64,000 nucleotides of DNA from Eudromia elegans (GCA_003342815.1 PTEX01000481.1:1551-65550), one strand, 5' to 3'; counted from the stretch's first letter, positions 1-11,233 are shown. Numbers and translations are program-made. Notes: generated from the letters alone by a model not told the origin.

Positions 1-163
1 CGCGGGGCCCGCGGCGGAGCGAGCTCCGGGGGGCGCCGCTCGCTCCCGCCGCCGCGTGTCCGGGCCGGGCGCGGGGCCCCTCGCGGCCCTGGGCCCCAGG
101 GTGCGGTGGCCGTCACGGGGCCGGGGGCGCTGCTCTAGCGGCGCCAGCGGCTGTCCTGGGCTG

Positions 164-236
164 CCCGCGGGTCTTTCCCCACGCGCGGGTGTCCTTCCCG
201 CCCGCGAGTGTCCTCCCGCCCGCGGGTGCCTTCCCG
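164..236. repeat. Imperfect GC-rich tandem repeat, unit about 19-20 bp
   Basis: Four degenerate copies of a unit of the form CGCGGGTGTCCTTCCCGCC follow one another. The unit holds a CpG-rich half and a pyrimidine half. It sits inside the CpG island and shows no coding sense. Confidence 0.6.
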
Positions 237-386
237 GTGTTCAGCCCAACTGGACGCGCTGACTGCGGGGGCTCCGCTCCCTCTACCCCGTGCCCCTCGT
301 TTCAGCTCCCATCGCCTCCTCGCGCCTCGCTCTGCCCCTCCCTGGCACCGGGGCTGCCGATGTCCCCCGGCGGCCCTCGCGTGGTC

Positions 387-487
387 TCATCTGCATAGCC
401 CCGCCCCTCAGCTCTCCTAGACCCCGCCCCACTCGGCAAGCCGCAGCTCTATCCGCTTCCCTGCGTTCATCTGCATAGCCCCGCCCC
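387..487. promoter_or_regulatory. Duplicated octamer-like plus GC-box module
   Basis: An identical 21-base block occurs at 387-407 and again at 467-487, exactly 80 bp apart start to start. Each block joins ATCTGCAT (one mismatch from the reverse octamer ATTTGCAT) directly to a GC box, CCCCGCCCC. Another GC box lies between them at 422-429. Such paired POU/Sp1-type sites fit a promoter. Factor binding is inferred. Confidence 0.5.
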
Positions 488-747
488 CTGCAGGGAGTCT
501 TCGCCCCTCCCCGCAGAGGCTCAGCGCGAGGCCCTCAGGCTGCGGCCGGCCCCATCCCGCTCGCCTGGGATACTGCTCCCCTGGGCACTGCTCCCGCGAT
601 GCCGAGTCCCTCCCTCCCTCCCGCACTTCGCCCCTGGCCTCGTGCTCCTGGCCCGTCCTTCCCTGTTCTGGCTCTTTCTCTGGGGAATGAGCACAGAGCG
701 AGGCTGGGTTGACANAGAGGCAGAGGAGGGTCATGGTGGGCACTACG

Positions 748-753
748 TTTATT
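748..753 (-). terminator. EIF2B4 poly(A) signal AATAAA
   Basis: The minus strand reads AATAAA here, only 23 bases past the EIF2B4 stop codon (777-779). Cleavage would fall around 725-735, giving a 3' UTR of roughly 50 nt, which is unusually short. No competing signal lies between the stop and this site. Confidence 0.8.
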
Positions 754-776
754 CAGGGTCGGCGCAGCAGCCCCTG

Positions 777-3700
777 CTATTGATCCACGTTCTTGACACG
801 CAGGACGACAGGCACCGAGGTGCAGGGAATCATGCCCAAATCCGTGATGACCATGTCCACCAGCTCGGGCGGTGTCACATCATACACCAGGTTGAGAAGG
901 CGCAAGGACTTGTTCTCCATCCAGCTGCTGAGCTGGGCCTGCCCTTGCCGCAGGACGATCAGGTCATCAGGATCGTCTGTGGAGAGAGGGGGAGGTGCAG
1001 CTACTGCTTCAGGGAAGGGATGAGCTTGTCGCCCTCCTTGAGTGGGAAGCACGTAGGCCCAAAGCTGCCCACTGCAAGCAGTGACCTGCTTCCCCAGGAA
1101 AGGGGACAGTGGGCAGCTTGTCCTGTAGCAGCAGCAGCACCAGAGTGGAGCCGTACCCAGCTCGTTGGAGACAAAGGAGTCTGTCTGCACCCGCTCGCAG
1201 AACTTGTAGGTCTCGCAGCACACCAGGACAGGCACGTTGTAAGCCTTGGAGAGCAGTGCTATCTGCGACGTCCCCACGCGGGACATCACAGAGCCATTGG
1301 CCAGGAGTGCGTGTGCACCCAGCAGCACTTTGGTCACCTGTGAGGGATGTACAGGGAGCCATCAGCACCTTGGACCATCCCGCAGCCTGTCCTGCACCCG
1401 CCGGCACCCTCTGTCCGGCCCCAGGCCGCTCCTCACCTCAGGTAGCACGTAGGAGATGGCGTTGATCATCACATAGGTGCAGCGGATGCCCTTCCGCACA
1501 AGCCGGCGCAGCNTGTCCCGACCTTCGAGCCGCGGGCGGCTGTCCACCACAACCACGCGGAACGAGCGGCCCTTCTGCACGTGGGCGTCACAGAGCGTGC
1601 GGTTCACCAGCGAGGAGCTGAGAGGAGCCGCTGAGGGGGCTGCCCGGGCTGAGCGCCCACCCGGGCCCTCGCTGCTCATGAAGAGGGGGGCTGTGGCACC
1701 TCCGCTCTTACCAGCCATACACCAGGATCACATCGTTCTCCTTGATCTTCTCAAAGGCAGATCGAGAAATGACTTCGGCTGCCAGGAGGATCTTCTCCCG
1801 CAAATACTTGTCGATTGTGTCCTGCAGCTTCTCCTTGGCCTGGGGAGAGTGTGTTGTCAGGCGCAGCGCTGCTGTGCCCCTCGCAGCCCGTGGGCCCTCT
1901 CCTGCACCCTGCCATCCTGCTTGCTGCGGGCACCTTCTCCACACCACAGCTCTGCAGAGCTGCTCCCGCTGTGTCCCCAGGCAGCACCCGTGGCTGCTGT
2001 GTCCCTTGGGCTGCCCAGGACACTTGTAGCTGCTGCTGCAAACATTGCTGCTCGGACCTTTGCTCAGACCCTCTCCTCACCCGCTGATTGTGCTGCTTGT
2101 AGGCACATCCCCATGGACACCCCATCAACCCTCATTCAGCAGCCCCTGGGCTGCGGGGGAGCTTCCTGAGCTGACAAATGGGTCCATCCCCATCCACAGC
2201 TCTGCTGACACCACCGTGCCGGGTGCATGGGGACCCTGGGGGGACAAGGGCACCTCAGTTGTCAAGAGTTCTTGCCCAGTGCAGCTGGGAATGGTGCCTG
2301 GAAACGCACACGTGTCCCACAGCTGTTCGTTTCTCAACACGGTGCTGTGCAGGTTGCTGGCCGGCGCTGCAGACAGCACTGAATGTGCTGGGAGCACATG
2401 CTGTCCCTGCGGCCTTCCCTTCTCGTGGCACCTCGTCCCACCAGCACCGAGGCACCTGCCCTCCCGCATGACTGTGGCCCACGCCGATCCCCCAGGCTGT
2501 GCCTGCTGGCAGAGGGAACAGGTCTGGCTGCGTCCCCGGGGCCACCGTGGGTGGCAGGGCATCCTTGGTGTCCCTGCAGGCTGCTCCACGTGCGCCTGTC
2601 CCCTCCTTTGGGGCTGCTCTGCAGTGTCCCCTTCCCCTGCAGTACAGCCTGTGGCAGAGCTGGCCGCATGTGAGAGGCCACTCACTCACTCACCTCCTCC
2701 TCTCGCAGGGTGTCGGGCAGGCAGGAAATCTCCTTCTTGAGGAACTTGATGGCATTGCCCATGCTGGCGGAGAGGGGTCGGCACTGGTTCAGGAAGCTGC
2801 ACAGAGGGACGAGGCTCAGCTTGAGTAGTCCGTGACAGGCGGAGGGTATAGAGGGCTGGGGATGGTGGTAGGCAGCAGCAGGCACATTGGGAAGCCCAGC
2901 TGTGTTTGGGCGCACTTGGGACAAGCCTGACGGGCTCCACTCAGCAGAGACGATGCTCCGGCATCGGAGGCCTCACCTGATGTGCGGTTTCAGCCTTGCG
3001 ACCAGGTCCCGTGAGAGCTCCTCGTTGGGGGGAGTCGAGTAATCCCGGATCAGCTTGGACAAGAAGGGGCCAGTAAGCATGGGGCACTCACTCCTACCAT
3101 CCCAGAGCCGCCTGTTCCGAGGGGCTGGCCCAGGGGATGAGCCGCGTGGGGTGACGCCGGGTGCAGGGCAGCACAGAGCCAGGATGAGTGAGCTGCAGCA
3201 GCGGCTCCGAGACAGGGCGAGGAGGGGAAGGGTGTCCCCATTCCCGGCTCCAGGACATGGGAGAAGGGAGAGGTGCCGGCCCTGGTGCAGCACCCGGCTG
3301 CCTTACAGGCACAGCAGCGTGCTACCTGTTTGAAGACCTCCAGCAGGGCAATGCAACGGGCGTTGGAGCCGTTGATGATCCCCTGAGAGTACTGAAGGCC
3401 GAGGCGCACCACAGCCGGATGGATTACTGTGGAGGGGATGCTGCGGGGACAAATGCGAGGGCGCTGTCAGCAACGCAGCACCGCAGCCTGGGGAGAGTGG
3501 ATGGTGCCGGGACCCTTCACCATCTCTCCAAGGATGCTCCAGGAGCAGCAGTCCCCGTCAGGCTCCTGCTCATAGGGTGACTCTCTCAACCACATTGCCC
3601 ACACAGCCTCTTTGCAGACAGTTTTCCTCATCTCTTGGACAGGACAACTTGCTACCCACTGCCACCCCTAAGGCACTTGGCCATCCCCAAAGCTCCTCCA

Positions 3701-5196
3701 TCCTGAGACCTATCCACCTATCTACCAAGCAGAGCCCTCTCCCTCCGGAACATCCTGCAGAAACTAGCCGGAGCAGAGTCAGGAGCCCGGCTCGCGGTGG
3801 CCACTCACCTCATCTGCTGAGTCAGTGGCTTATTACGGCTGTACTGGTGCAAGTGGGAGAACAGGTTGACCTTGGTGCCATAGTCCTGCCTCAGAGGCAC
3901 CTGCGACCAGAGAGGGGCAGGAGGGCTGGCCGAGTGTCCCCGCTCATGGAGTGCGGCCCCCACGGCAGTGCGGACTGGCGTGGGCCGAGGCGCCCCGACA
4001 CAGCAGGGAGGGAGCCCTGCGCCCTGGTGCGAGCGCTGGGCAGCGTGGCCCTCCTACCTGCTGGCGCTCCAGCTTCTTGGCCAGCTTCTTCTGGGCAGTG
4101 GGGTCGTCCACCTGCACGTGCTCCGGCAGCCGCTTCACCACTGCCAGGAGAGCAAAGTGGGGAGATGGAGGCGTGCGGCACAGCGGCATCACGGGGACAC
4201 AGGGGTCCTGCCTGTGCCGCAGAGCCCTGGCGGTGGCGTGGGCCCTACCAGACAGGGGCTCCGTGGGGCTTGGCCTGCCTTTGGCTGGCGCGGTGCTCTG
4301 GCTCTGCTCTGCTTTCTTGGCCTGCTTTTGGGCCCGCTCGGCTTCCTGCTTGGCCCGGCGCTCCGCTCGCAGCTCTGCCTTGGTCTTGCCCCCCGCAGGC
4401 TTCTCGGGGCCGCTGGGGCCATCGGCCAAGGCCAGGGAGGATGCGAGGGGAGCAGCTGCTGCAGAAAGAGCAGGGGGGTCTGCACCCAGCTGCCATCCCC
4501 AGAAAACGCAGCCCCACACAGTGGGCAGGGGGGATCACCATGGGGCAGTGGGAGGTCTCACTCTGGGACACAGGAGTCTCATGATGGGGCTGTGGGAGGT
4601 CTCACCGTGGGGTGTGGGGAGTCTCACTGTGGCNTTGTGTGGGGTGTGGAGATCTCGTCAGGGGGCTGAGTGAGGCAGGGGGTGGGGTCCTGCTGTGGGG
4701 TTGTATGGGGCAGGTGGTTCTCACTGTGAGCCTGGGGTATGTGGGATTCTCACCATGGGGCAGGGGGACGCAGAGGGGTCTCACCATGGGGCTGCGTGGG
4801 GCAGGGGATCTCGCCATGGGGCAGCCCCGCCGCGGGGGGCGGGCCTGGCTCGGGGGGCTCCGCTCCCGGCCCCTTCTCGCTCCTCTTCTTCTTCTTCTGC
4901 TGCTTCTTCTCCTTGCGCAGCAGCAGCTTCTCCTCGCGCGACAGCTCCGGGCCCTGCGGGCAGTGGCGGCCGCACGAGGGCCGCGCACGGCGTCAGCGTG
5001 GGCCCCGGCCCGGCCCGGCCGCTCCTCCCGGCCCCGCTCACCTGCGCTGCTGCCGCCGCCGCCGCCGCCGGCGCGGCCGCCTCGGGCCCCGCACCTGGAG
5101 GGAGGAAGAGAGCGTGAGCGGGGCCAAGAGCGGAGCGGAGCGGAGCGGAGCCGGGGCCGCCCCACACCCACCACTCGGCGCCGCGCGCTCCGCCAT
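777..5196 (-). CDS. EIF2B4: Translation initiation factor eIF-2B subunit delta
   Basis: Delta regulatory subunit of eIF2B, the cytosolic decamer that exchanges GDP for GTP on eIF2 and is inhibited by phosphorylated eIF2 in the integrated stress response. Thirteen coding exons, 5' to 3' on the minus strand: 5196-5172, 5094-5042, 4953-4785, 4458-4249, 4140-4058, 3900-3809, 3440-3326, 3053-2977, 2796-2694, 1839-1712, 1617-1437, 1337-1157, 976-777. They sum to 1617 nt, 538 residues plus stop (human 523). The N-terminus has an alanine run (about residues 16-25) and a lysine-rich segment ([12 protein letters not shown]). The C-terminal half is the Rossmann-like eIF2B alpha/beta/delta domain, with family strings such as [51 protein letters not shown] and [10 protein letters not shown]. 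The acceptor of the 4458-4249 exon could shift by three bases (CAGCAG). One N lies in the 1617-1437 exon. It shares a promoter with SNX17. Confidence 0.96.
4530..4825. repeat. Minisatellite carrying EIF2B4 splice-donor copies
   Basis: Degenerate units of about 30-35 bp share the core TCTCACCATGGGGC or close variants, for instance at 4535-4546, 4599-4608, 4749-4761, 4780-4791 and 4809-4821. On the EIF2B4 strand this core reads GCCCCATG followed by GTGAGA, a 5' splice donor. The array spans the intron side and the last coding bases of the 4953-4785 exon, so the end of that exon is itself made of repeat units. Confidence 0.7.
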
Positions 5197-5713
5197 GACG
5201 GCCCCGCGGTGCGCGCCCCGCCCCCTGTCGGCCGGATGGCGTGACGTCAGCGGCGTGACGTCAGGGCCCCTTCCGGGAGCCCTGCGTGCTGCAGGGGCAC
5301 CGGGCGTCACTAGGGANGCGATGGCGGGACCCGGCCAAGTCCAGTCCAGTCCAGCCAGGCCCTGCCCTGGGGGCCCCGGGAGCCACTGGGGCGTCACTGG
5401 GTCGTCCTGGGGGTCTCGGGCGCGTCCTACGTGTCCAAAGGCGCCCTCGCGGGGCCGAGCCCTTTAAGAGGCTGCTCCACTGCAGCGGTGGTGGGGGCAT
5501 TTCGTGTCATTGGCCGCTGTTACCTGGACGTCCCCCGCCGCGCAGGTGGTAGCTCCGCCTTGTCTCCGCCCGCGGGTGGCTCCGCCCCGTGGGCGGCCAT
5601 GGCGGGCGGGCGGCGCCACCGCGCGGGGCGGGGGCGTCGCGGTCCCCGACATGGCGGCGCGCGGAAGGTAGCGGTGGGGCGCCCGTTCCGGCACCGACTC
5701 TGGCACTGGCACC
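5197..5713. promoter_or_regulatory. Bidirectional CpG-island promoter of EIF2B4 and SNX17
   Basis: The two start codons face away from each other across 517 bp of CpG-rich DNA. Two perfect palindromic CREs (TGACGTCA) lie at 5242-5249 and 5256-5263, close to the EIF2B4 start, followed by an ETS-type CTTCCGGG at 5270-5277. YY1-like ATGGCGG motifs occur at both gene starts: the EIF2B4 start codon itself, and 5599-5605 and 5651-5657 on the plus strand. There is no TATA box in a convincing place. Binding is inferred from motifs. Confidence 0.8.
5242..5263. promoter_or_regulatory. Two consensus CREs, 14 bp apart
   Basis: TGACGTCA occurs at 5242-5249 and 5256-5263 with six bases between. Both are full 8-bp palindromes as recognised by CREB/ATF family dimers. 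They are 46 and 60 bp upstream of the EIF2B4 start codon and about 450 bp upstream of SNX17, so they most likely act on EIF2B4 first. Confidence 0.75.
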
Positions 5714-8700
5714 ATGCACTTCTCCATCCCCGAGACCGAGAGCCGCGCTGGCGACGGCGGCGCCGCCTACGTGGTGAGCAGGGGCGCGCCGCCTGCGCGA
5801 CGCCTGCTACGGTTCCGCCTTGGGCCGCGGCCCGGGGCCGGCGGCGCCGCGGGGTGGGGGGGACCCCGAGGGCGCTCGAGGGGAACCCGCACCGGGACGC
5901 AGGGGCGTCCGTGGGGCCATCTCGCCGCCCCCGGATCCACGGGGGCTGCGGGGCCGTCCCGCTGCCTGAGGGCGGCCCGTGCCCCCTGCCCCCGGCTCCG
6001 GAGGGCGGCCGCGAGCGACGGGGCGGGGAGCGCGGCCTCGCGCGGTCCCGGCCACTCCGGTGAGGCCCGGGAATNCCTGAATCAGCTCCCGGCTTCCTGC
6101 TCTTGCCTGCGCCCCACCTGCGTTGCTTGCTGCCCGTGAGGCGCCGCAGAGCCCCTGCGGCCGGGCCCTCGGGGTAGTGCTCAGGGGTCTGCGCCTCGTG
6201 GCCCTTGTGGCCGCCCCGGTCGGCTGCACGCCCGCCCCNGCCCGGTTTCCTGTTTTGCTGCTGCACGGCATCAACGCCCGCGGCTTGGCAGCTCCGTGGC
6301 GCTGCCGGGAGGCTGGGACGGCTCTGCTCGTCCCTGGCTCCTCTGCGGCCAGGCCGCGCCAGGCCCCGGGGGACCAAGGCACAGGTCTGCGCCGATGCTG
6401 ACTCATCTCTGGCGAGCCAAAGTCCTTCTGTACCTTTGTTGCACTTGGCTGGGCGAGCCCTGGTGTTCCCTCTGCATCCCCTGCAGCGAGGGGCTGGATT
6501 GTGTGTGGGGGGCCCCATGGTGATGGAGATGCTGCTGTCGGGCGCCAGGAACATGTTCTGGGCGGGTTACAGGGGTGCACACGAGAGAAGTGCGCACCCC
6601 GTGGTGGGACTCGAGGCTGGTGGGTCTGAGCTTTGTGCAGGGCTTCGGTCTGTCCTGCTTGGCCCGAGACGCGAGGGGCTGACATTCCTCAAGGCTGGCC
6701 TCCCTGGAGCTGCCGGTTCTCCTGGCCCGTGTACAAGGACTCTTTCCACAGTGACTCGGAGCCAGGCACATCGGAGTCGTTCCAGACTGAGTGTTAGGCT
6801 GAGACGGCCCTTGGCTGAGCTCCCGTCGCAGCCGCTGGAGTGGAGCCTGGGGCCCAGCTGCCCGGTGCCTGCGGGAGCATCACCCTTCCTGGCTGGCCGG
6901 GCCCTGCACATCCCCGGCTGACGTGCGCCTCTCCCCGCAGGCCTACAACATCCACGTGAACGGTGTGCTGCACTGCCGTGTGCGCTACAGCCAGCTCCTG
7001 GGGCTGCATGAGCAGGTGGGATGTGCGGCGCTGGCCTCGGCCGCTGGCCCTCAGGGCTGGCCATGGGCGCGCTCTGCCGCATCCTGCCCGAGCTCTGCGA
7101 GCTGCTCGAGTGGGAAGGGGTTGTGAGCCCTGTGAGAGGGTGCAAAGCCGTCGTGCTCGCTTCAGCAGCACTCAACGCCGTGCTGTCTTTCCAGTTAAGG
7201 AAGGAGTATGGTGCTAATGTGGTGCCAGCCTTTCCCCCAAAGAAGATCTTCACTCTCACCCCGGTGGAGGTGGANCAGCGGCGGGAGCAGCTGGAGAAGT
7301 ACATGCAGGCCGGTGAGCTGGCCGTGCCCCGCGACCCCTCTGCGTGCCCCGGCTCGGAGCCTCTGTCCTCGGCAGGCTGCCCAGGGCGCTGCCCAGGTCC
7401 CTGCTCCCGTGGTCCAGCTGCCCCCAGCCCTCTTCCACCCCAGGGGATCCCTTTGCTAAGGCCCATTCTGACCACCCAGTGGCTGCCAGGACAGGATAGG
7501 ATGACAGGCCAGGGCAGGCAGGGCTGCTGCTTGGACTCCAGGCCTCCCCTTTCCCCAGGCTGCTGCCTCTGGGGACTCCCCAGCTGTGTGTGTGTGTGCC
7601 CCACGCACAGGAGCATGCGTCTGACATATGAGCGTGCGCCCACACGCGCTTGGGCCAGGCACAGTCAGAAGCCTGGGGAGCACCCGGGAAGGGGCAGGCC
7701 CCTGAGCTGGTTCCCATATCCCGCCTGACTCTGTGTTTCTTTTGCCATGCAGTGCGGCAGGACCCAACACTGGGAGGTAGCGAGACCTTCAACAGTTTCC
7801 TGCGCCGGGCGCAGCAGGTGAGCGTCGCACACTGGCAGCGGAGCAGCATGTTCTGTGTGCACGTGGCCGGGCCGCTCATGCCATTGCTGTCCACAGGAGA
7901 CGCAGCAGATACCCACGGAGGAGGTGCTGCTGGAGGTGCTGCTCTCCAATGGCCAGAAGGTCAAGGTCACCATCCTGACCTCNGACCAGACGGAGGACGT
8001 CCTGGAGGTGCTGGAACCCTCATGCCGGGCAGGATTAGCCCATCTTGCCGGGCGTGTGGCTTCCCACGCATGCAGGATGCACCTCCCTGCGGCTGGCTGG
8101 GGCGGGCTACTGCGGCCTGGCTCTGGGGTGACATCAGTTGTCTTGGGGTGGCAGTGGCTCCCTGCTGGCCTGTGCACCTCCCCTCCCCAGCTCAGCTGAG
8201 GCCCTGCCTTCCTGCCACTGGGAACCACCCCAATAACGCACGCCAAGCGGATCCTGCCACGGCTCTGGGTGAGGACATGGAGGCCTCGCAGTAGGAAGTG
8301 GCAACTTCCTGCTCTCTCCCCCAGGCTGTGGCTTCCAAGCTCGATTTGCCTGATGACCTTGTTGGCTACTTCAGCCTCTTCCTGGTGAGAGAGACGAAGG
8401 ACGGAGCTTTCTCCTGTGAGTAGCGTGTGGGGCAGCACGGTGGGTGCTGCACAAGGTGGTCGCCCTGGGATGAGGAGCAGGAGGCCCTGCCCTGAGCCAC
8501 CCTTCCCTCGCAGTCGTGCGGAAGCTGCAGGAGTTTGAGCTGCCCTATGTGTCGGTCACGAGCCTGCACAGCTCTGAATTCAGGATCATCCTGCGCAAGA
8601 GGTGAGCTGCGCCGCTGCTGGAGCGTGGCTTCGTGGCCGGGGTCTTGCTGCTTTGCACAGGACACGCTCCCTTCCCTCCCACCACCACCGCTGGGGAATG

Positions 8701-10652
8701 TTAGGACCACTACGATGTTGCCTGGCACCCCCAGAGGCGGTGCCCAGGCTGTCCCTCCATGTGGCCTGGCTGTCCTGGGCATCCCCTGCTGCTGGGAGGG
8801 GCTGAGTGACCTGTGGTTCCCTTCCAGCTACTGGGACTCCTCCTATGACGATGATGTAATGGAGCATCGTGTGGGGCTGAACCTGCTGTACGCCCAGGTG
8901 AGCGGCGGCAGCGGAGGAGCGGAGCCCCGTAGCCCTCAGCTCCCGCTGCTCACCAGCCCTGCTTGTTGGTAGACGGTGTCGGACATAGAGCGTGGCTGGA
9001 TCCTCGTCAACAAGGAGCAGCACCGGCAGCTCAAGTCCCTGCAGGAGAAAGTCTCCAAGAAAGAGGTGTGGGGGGTGCAGTGCAGGGTCTGGCGCAGCAT
9101 GAGGCACTCACCTGGCACCGGCACCGCTCCCATGGGTGCCTGCGGTGCTGCTGCCTTGCCGGAAGGGCTGAGTTCGCGGCTCTGCCCACAGTTCGTCCGC
9201 CTGGCGCAGACACTCAAGTACTATGGCTATCTCAAGTTTGACCCCTGCATCACCGACTTCCCTGAGAAGGGTTGCCACGTTGTCGTCAGTGCCGGCAACA
9301 ATGAGCTCAACTTCCAGGTGCGGCTGCCCAACGAGCAGCTCAAGGAAGGCAGCTTCAAGGTCACACGCATGCGGTGCTGGCGGGTCACATCCTCGGTGAG
9401 TGCCGCTTGCCTGCAAGAGCTGGGAGGGCTTTGTGGGTATCTGCACCCTGTGGTGTGGGGCTGCTTCAGGAGCCACTGATGCTGTTTGCCCTGGCCCAGG
9501 CAAGGACTTGGTTCTGGTCAGGGCTGAGAGCTGTCACCGAGCAGGGCTGGTGGTGATGAAAGGACCTGGGCATCCCCTTCTCCCCCTCAACAGTGTAGGG
9601 CTCAGGGACGTTCTCCGCAAAGCTCCCATCTCAGCGAGCGTCCTTGCAGGTCCCCATGAGCAATGGGCCATCGGGGAGCAGCCCGGGGAAGGCGGAAGTG
9701 AAGCTGGAGTTGGCTTTCGAGTATCTCATGAGCAAGGACCGGCTACAGTGGGTCACCATCACCAGCCCACAGGTAGGGCCACCCAGTGTGCGGAGCAGCG
9801 CACGTGTGGAGCAGCAGATGCATGGAGCGGGGTGCCAACATCTTGGCGATATCTCTCTCTGTCAGGCCATCATGTTGAGCATCTGTCTGCAGTCCATGGT
9901 GGATGAGCTCATGGTGAAGAAATCTGGAGGCAGCATCCGCAAGGTGAGGCTGGCCCGGGTACCCTCGTCAGCGGCTCGGTCCTGCTGTGGTCGCTCGAGC
10001 AGTCCATGTTCTTCTCTGCTTGTGCCTCCTGGGCCGGGCCAGCTGCTCTCCCAGAGCCACCCGTGGGGCTCCTGTTCCTGAGCTGCCTCTTTCCCTGCAG
10101 ATGTTTCGCCGGCGGGTGAACGGGGCCCTCCGCCGCTCCGACAGCCAGCAGGCTGTGAAGTCACCTCCGCTGCTGGTGAGCTGGGCCCCGCAGCTGGGCA
10201 GGGGATGAGGCTCGCGCTGCAGGGACTTCGCTTTGCGCCGGGTGCCAAGGGCACCGCTGGCCTCCTTCCTGGAGCTCTGGGAAGAGGAGGAGGTCCCAGC
10301 CCTCACAGGCCCTTGCCAAGGGCTGGGGTGGTTCCTGGGGCAGGGACGGGGGGTAGCGGAAAGGGTAGCCAGGGTCCCTGGCAGCCTGGGCTGCCTCCTG
10401 AGTGCGCTGCCCCGCAGGACTCACCCGATGCTGCTCGGGAGCCGGTGGCCAAGCTCTCGGTGAGTTGCGGGCGGGCGCCTAAAGCGCGCGGGGCCGAGCG
10501 GTGCCCCCACTGACACCTCTCCCTTGCTGCAGAGCAAGCTCTCCTCCGTCAGCCTGCGGGGCATCAGCCACTCCAGCTCCGCCAGCGACATGGGCACCAA
10601 CGACTTCCACGGCAACTACGCCTTCGAGGGCATCGGTGACGAGGACCTGTAG
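5714..10652 (+). CDS. SNX17: Sorting nexin-17
   Basis: Endosomal adaptor that binds PtdIns3P through its PX domain and NPxY/NxxY tails of cargo (LRP1, integrins and others) through a FERM-like module, recycling them via retriever. Fifteen exons: 5714-5773, 6941-7015, 7195-7312, 7753-7817, 7897-8007, 8325-8415, 8514-8601, 8828-8897, 8973-9065, 9192-9395, 9650-9772, 9866-9943, 10101-10175, 10418-10459, 10533-10652. The sum is 1413 nt, 470 residues, the human length. The PX domain (about 1-109) has CRVRYSQLLGLHEQ and the PAFPPKK loop; the FERM-like part (about 115-390) has FELPYVSVTSL, VGLNLLYAQ and TRMRCWRVTSS; the conserved tail ends FEGIGDEDL. The start MHFSIPETES matches the family. The donor after 8007 (GTGCTG) is weak, though the frame and next exon support it. 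Single Ns occur at 7275 and 7983. Confidence 0.97.
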
Positions 10653-11150
10653 TCACCCTCTGCCATGGACAGCACAGGCCCCAGGGCTGGAGAATGTACA
10701 ACCTGCCGCAGGTTGCAAATGACGACGTGCCTCTCTCTGCCGCAACGGGGGAGCCAGCCCTGGCTGCCGCAGCCTCAGGTGTCGGCTGGTGGCTCTGGCC
10801 GCCACCTCCTGCGGCGGCTGTGCCGGAGCCCATGGCGGTGGCCAGGGAAGGAACTTGCTCCTGCAGTGGCACCTTCCTGGCCCTGGCCCCGCCGCGCTCA
10901 CGGTGCCGCCGCTGCCCCGCAGCACCGGCCTCTGCGGCGCCAACTTAGCGAGTAGGTCTCAGTGTGGAGACGGACTGCACTAACGTGGCTCTGGCGGGGC
11001 TCTGCGCAGGGCCCCGCTTCTAACCCGCTCGTAGACTCCAGCATAGTTCAGCCCCGTGACCACATGGCCTGGGCACGCCACAGCAGTGACAGACAGTAAC
11101 TAATGTTTACGCTGCAGTGACCATTAAAGCCGATCTCCATTGCTACTGGC
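10653..11150 (+). other. SNX17 3' UTR with ATTAAA poly(A) signal
   Basis: This is non-coding sequence after the SNX17 stop. ATTAAA at 11123-11128 is followed within 30 bases by a GT-rich stretch (ctgtgcgtgtgggg), the usual downstream element. The 3' end is therefore placed near 11145. Transcript evidence would be needed to fix the cleavage base. Confidence 0.65.
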
Positions 11151-11227
11151 TGTGCGTGTGGGGCAGGCCTGGCAGCTGGCAGCCCAACAACAGCACCAGA
11201 GAGCCCTGCGGATAACAAAACTGACCG

Positions 11228-11233
11228 TTTAAT
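11228..11233 (-). terminator. ZNF513 poly(A) signal ATTAAA
   Basis: The minus strand reads ATTAAA here, 223 bases past the ZNF513 stop codon (11456-11458). The site faces the SNX17 signal at 11123-11128, so the two convergent genes end within about 100 bp of each other. Confidence 0.55.

Larger units (their letters stand above)
1..600. promoter_or_regulatory. CpG island, probable promoter side of the gene to the left
   Basis: The stretch is very GC- and CpG-rich and has no convincing coding frame. It contains several GC boxes (for example CCCCGCCCC at 399-407, 422-429 and 479-487) and two octamer-like ATCTGCAT sites. It lies just beyond the 3' end of EIF2B4. In mammals the 5' end of GTF3C2, transcribed away from EIF2B4 in the same direction, lies here, so this may be that promoter. 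That identity is inferred from synteny only; no exon of that gene is visible in the window. Confidence 0.55.

Noticed and set aside
3577-4584. Plus-strand open frame of 335 codons across EIF2B4
   Set aside because: It covers several verified EIF2B4 exons and introns on the other strand and has no domain. High GC content makes stops rare.
6567-7643. Minus-strand open frame of 358 codons across SNX17 exons 2 and 3
   Set aside because: It is antisense to conserved SNX17 exons, of low-complexity Pro/Arg/Ala composition, with no start context or homology.
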